Assembly: GCF_041468085.1 (NCBI RefSeq)
Contig: NZ_CP121014.1
Coordinates: 496,001-560,000 of the forward strand
Direction: 5' to 3'
DNA length: 64,000 nt
Origin: Tistrella mobilis
GTDB lineage: Bacteria > Pseudomonadota > Alphaproteobacteria > Tistrellales > Tistrellaceae
The position numbers and the translations under genes were made by a program. The notes under the pieces were generated by a model. It was not told the origin of the DNA and made no database searches. It worked only from the letters and a program-made list of their open reading frames with translations. Of this stretch, positions 63,307-64,000 are shown one piece after another (within the stretch, counting starts at the first letter, position 1; each line of letters starts with the position of its first letter).

Positions 63307-64000
63307 TCAGTGCACCTTCTTGCCGAGATAGACGTCACGCACCCGCTGATCCGCCAGAACCTGATCGACCCCCGCCTCGACCAGCACCTTGCCCTGATTG
63401 AAGACGGTGACGGTCTTGGCGATCATCCGGATGAACTGCATATCGTGTTCCACCACGATCAGCGCCTTGGTCCGGTTGATGTCGCGGATGATTTCGGCGG
63501 TGCGCAGCACCTCGTCATGGGTCATGCCGGCGGCGGGCTCGTCGAGCAGGATCAGCTCGGGATCGCCCGCGATCACCATACCGATCTCCACCCATTGCCG
63601 CTGACCATGGGAGAGCCGGCCCACCTGGGCATCGGCCAGACCGGTCATGCGGATCCGCGCCAGCACCTCGTCGGCCACATCGCGGGCCTTGCGGTCCAGA
63701 TGCTGACGGCGGGCAGCCAGCCAGACATGTTCACGCACCGAGAGCCCGTCGAAGACATTGGGCACCTGGGTCTTGATGCCGATGCCGCGCCGGGCGATGG
63801 CATGAGGCTCGTCGCCGGCGATCGGCGCCCCGCGAAAGGCGATCTGGCCGGTCGAGGGCTTGAGCTGGCCGGTCAGCATCTTGAAGAAGGTGCTCTTGCC
63901 GGCGCCGTTGGGGCCGATCAGGCAGCGCAGTTCCAGCTCGCGCAGGGTGAAATCCACCTCCGACACCGCGACCACGCCGCCGAAGCGCATGGTGAGGTCG
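63307..64000 (-). CDS. Urea/amide-type ABC ATPase, UrtD-like, 5'-truncated
   Basis: 231 codons are visible; the frame is open to the window edge (DLTMRFGGVVAVSEVDF), so the start lies beyond 64000. Walker A is GPNGAGKSTFFKMLTG. The signature is the UrtD-specific LSHGQRQWVEIGMVIAG, and Walker B is LILLDEPAAGMTHDEV. The C-terminal LivG-type segment has GKVLVEAGVDQVL. Permease and binding-protein genes presumably precede it outside the window. Confidence 0.92.
   Translation of the reverse strand, partial: DLTMRFGGVVAVSEVDFTLRELELRCLIGPNGAGKSTFFKMLTGQLKPSTGQIAFRGAPIAGDEPHAIARRGIGIKTQVPNVFDGLSVREHVWLAARRQHLDRKARDVADEVLARIRMTGLADAQVGRLSHGQRQWVEIGMVIAGDPELILLDEPAAGMTHDEVLRTAEIIRDINRTKALIVVEHDMQFIRMIAKTVTVFNQGKVLVEAGVDQVLADQRVRDVYLGKKVH

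Overview
The window is about 64 kb of GC-rich DNA whose gene content fits an alphaproteobacterium: TRAP and ABC uptake systems, acyl-CoA catabolism genes, many two-component kinases, and dispersed GGATCC-containing palindromes. A Rhodospirillales relative such as Tistrella is a guess that the sequence alone cannot settle. It looks like chromosome or a large replicon rather than a mobile element. No transposase, phage gene, tRNA, rRNA or CRISPR array was seen. Both ends cut genes: an acetolactate-synthase-like enzyme on the left and a UrtD-like ABC ATPase on the right.

Layout. 1-8.6 kb: acetolactate-synthase-like enzyme, a glycosyltransferase, two adjacent histidine kinases (GAF-type and hybrid), a DEDDh exonuclease and a thioesterase. 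8.7-14.5 kb: FhuF-type iron reductase with a Fur-like site, the phosphate importer pstSCAB without phoU, and a hexapeptide acetyltransferase of the phosphonate-associated type. 14.7-17.9 kb: a TRAP transporter (dctMQP). 18-23.3 kb: acyl-CoA ligase, enoyl-CoA hydratase and acyl-CoA dehydrogenase, divergent from a GntR/UTRA regulator.

23.25-26.23 kb is the most striking feature. The complete intergenic region between the gntR stop and the start codon of a hybrid histidine kinase is present nine times in tandem: one 289-bp unit plus eight of 336 bp. Each full unit carries a pair of inverted REP-like palindromes. A LuxR-type response regulator lies convergent to the kinase. 28.7-33.8 kb: a Ugp/Mal-type ABC importer ending in a GpdQ-like metallophosphoesterase, probably for phosphodiester or sugar-phosphate scavenging.

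33.9-47.6 kb looks like one catabolic island. It has a split AtuA pair, a dipeptide-type ABC importer, a LysR regulator whose start codon sits in a palindrome, a gamma-glutamyltransferase, an amidase, an Asp/Glu-racemase-superfamily protein without the catalytic cysteines, a CitE/HpcH-type lyase and a MaoC hydratase. 47.8-52 kb holds small accessory genes (a SUKH-like protein, a Ser-less RBBP9-like pseudohydrolase), an acyl-CoA dehydrogenase divergent from an aldo/keto reductase, and a GNAT enzyme.

52-64 kb is a nitrile/amide assimilation island: a stand-alone CbiM-type cobalt permease, nitrile hydratase beta, alpha and accessory genes, and a divergent AmiC-like sensor plus MarR regulator. 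Further on come an enantioselective-type amidase and UrtE/UrtD-like ATPases. Between these halves sits a cassette of FAD oxidoreductase, TetR, DUF1330 protein and divergent aldehyde dehydrogenase. Its promoter region carries two TetR-style palindromes, and a similar site lies in front of the 50-kb dehydrogenase/reductase pair.
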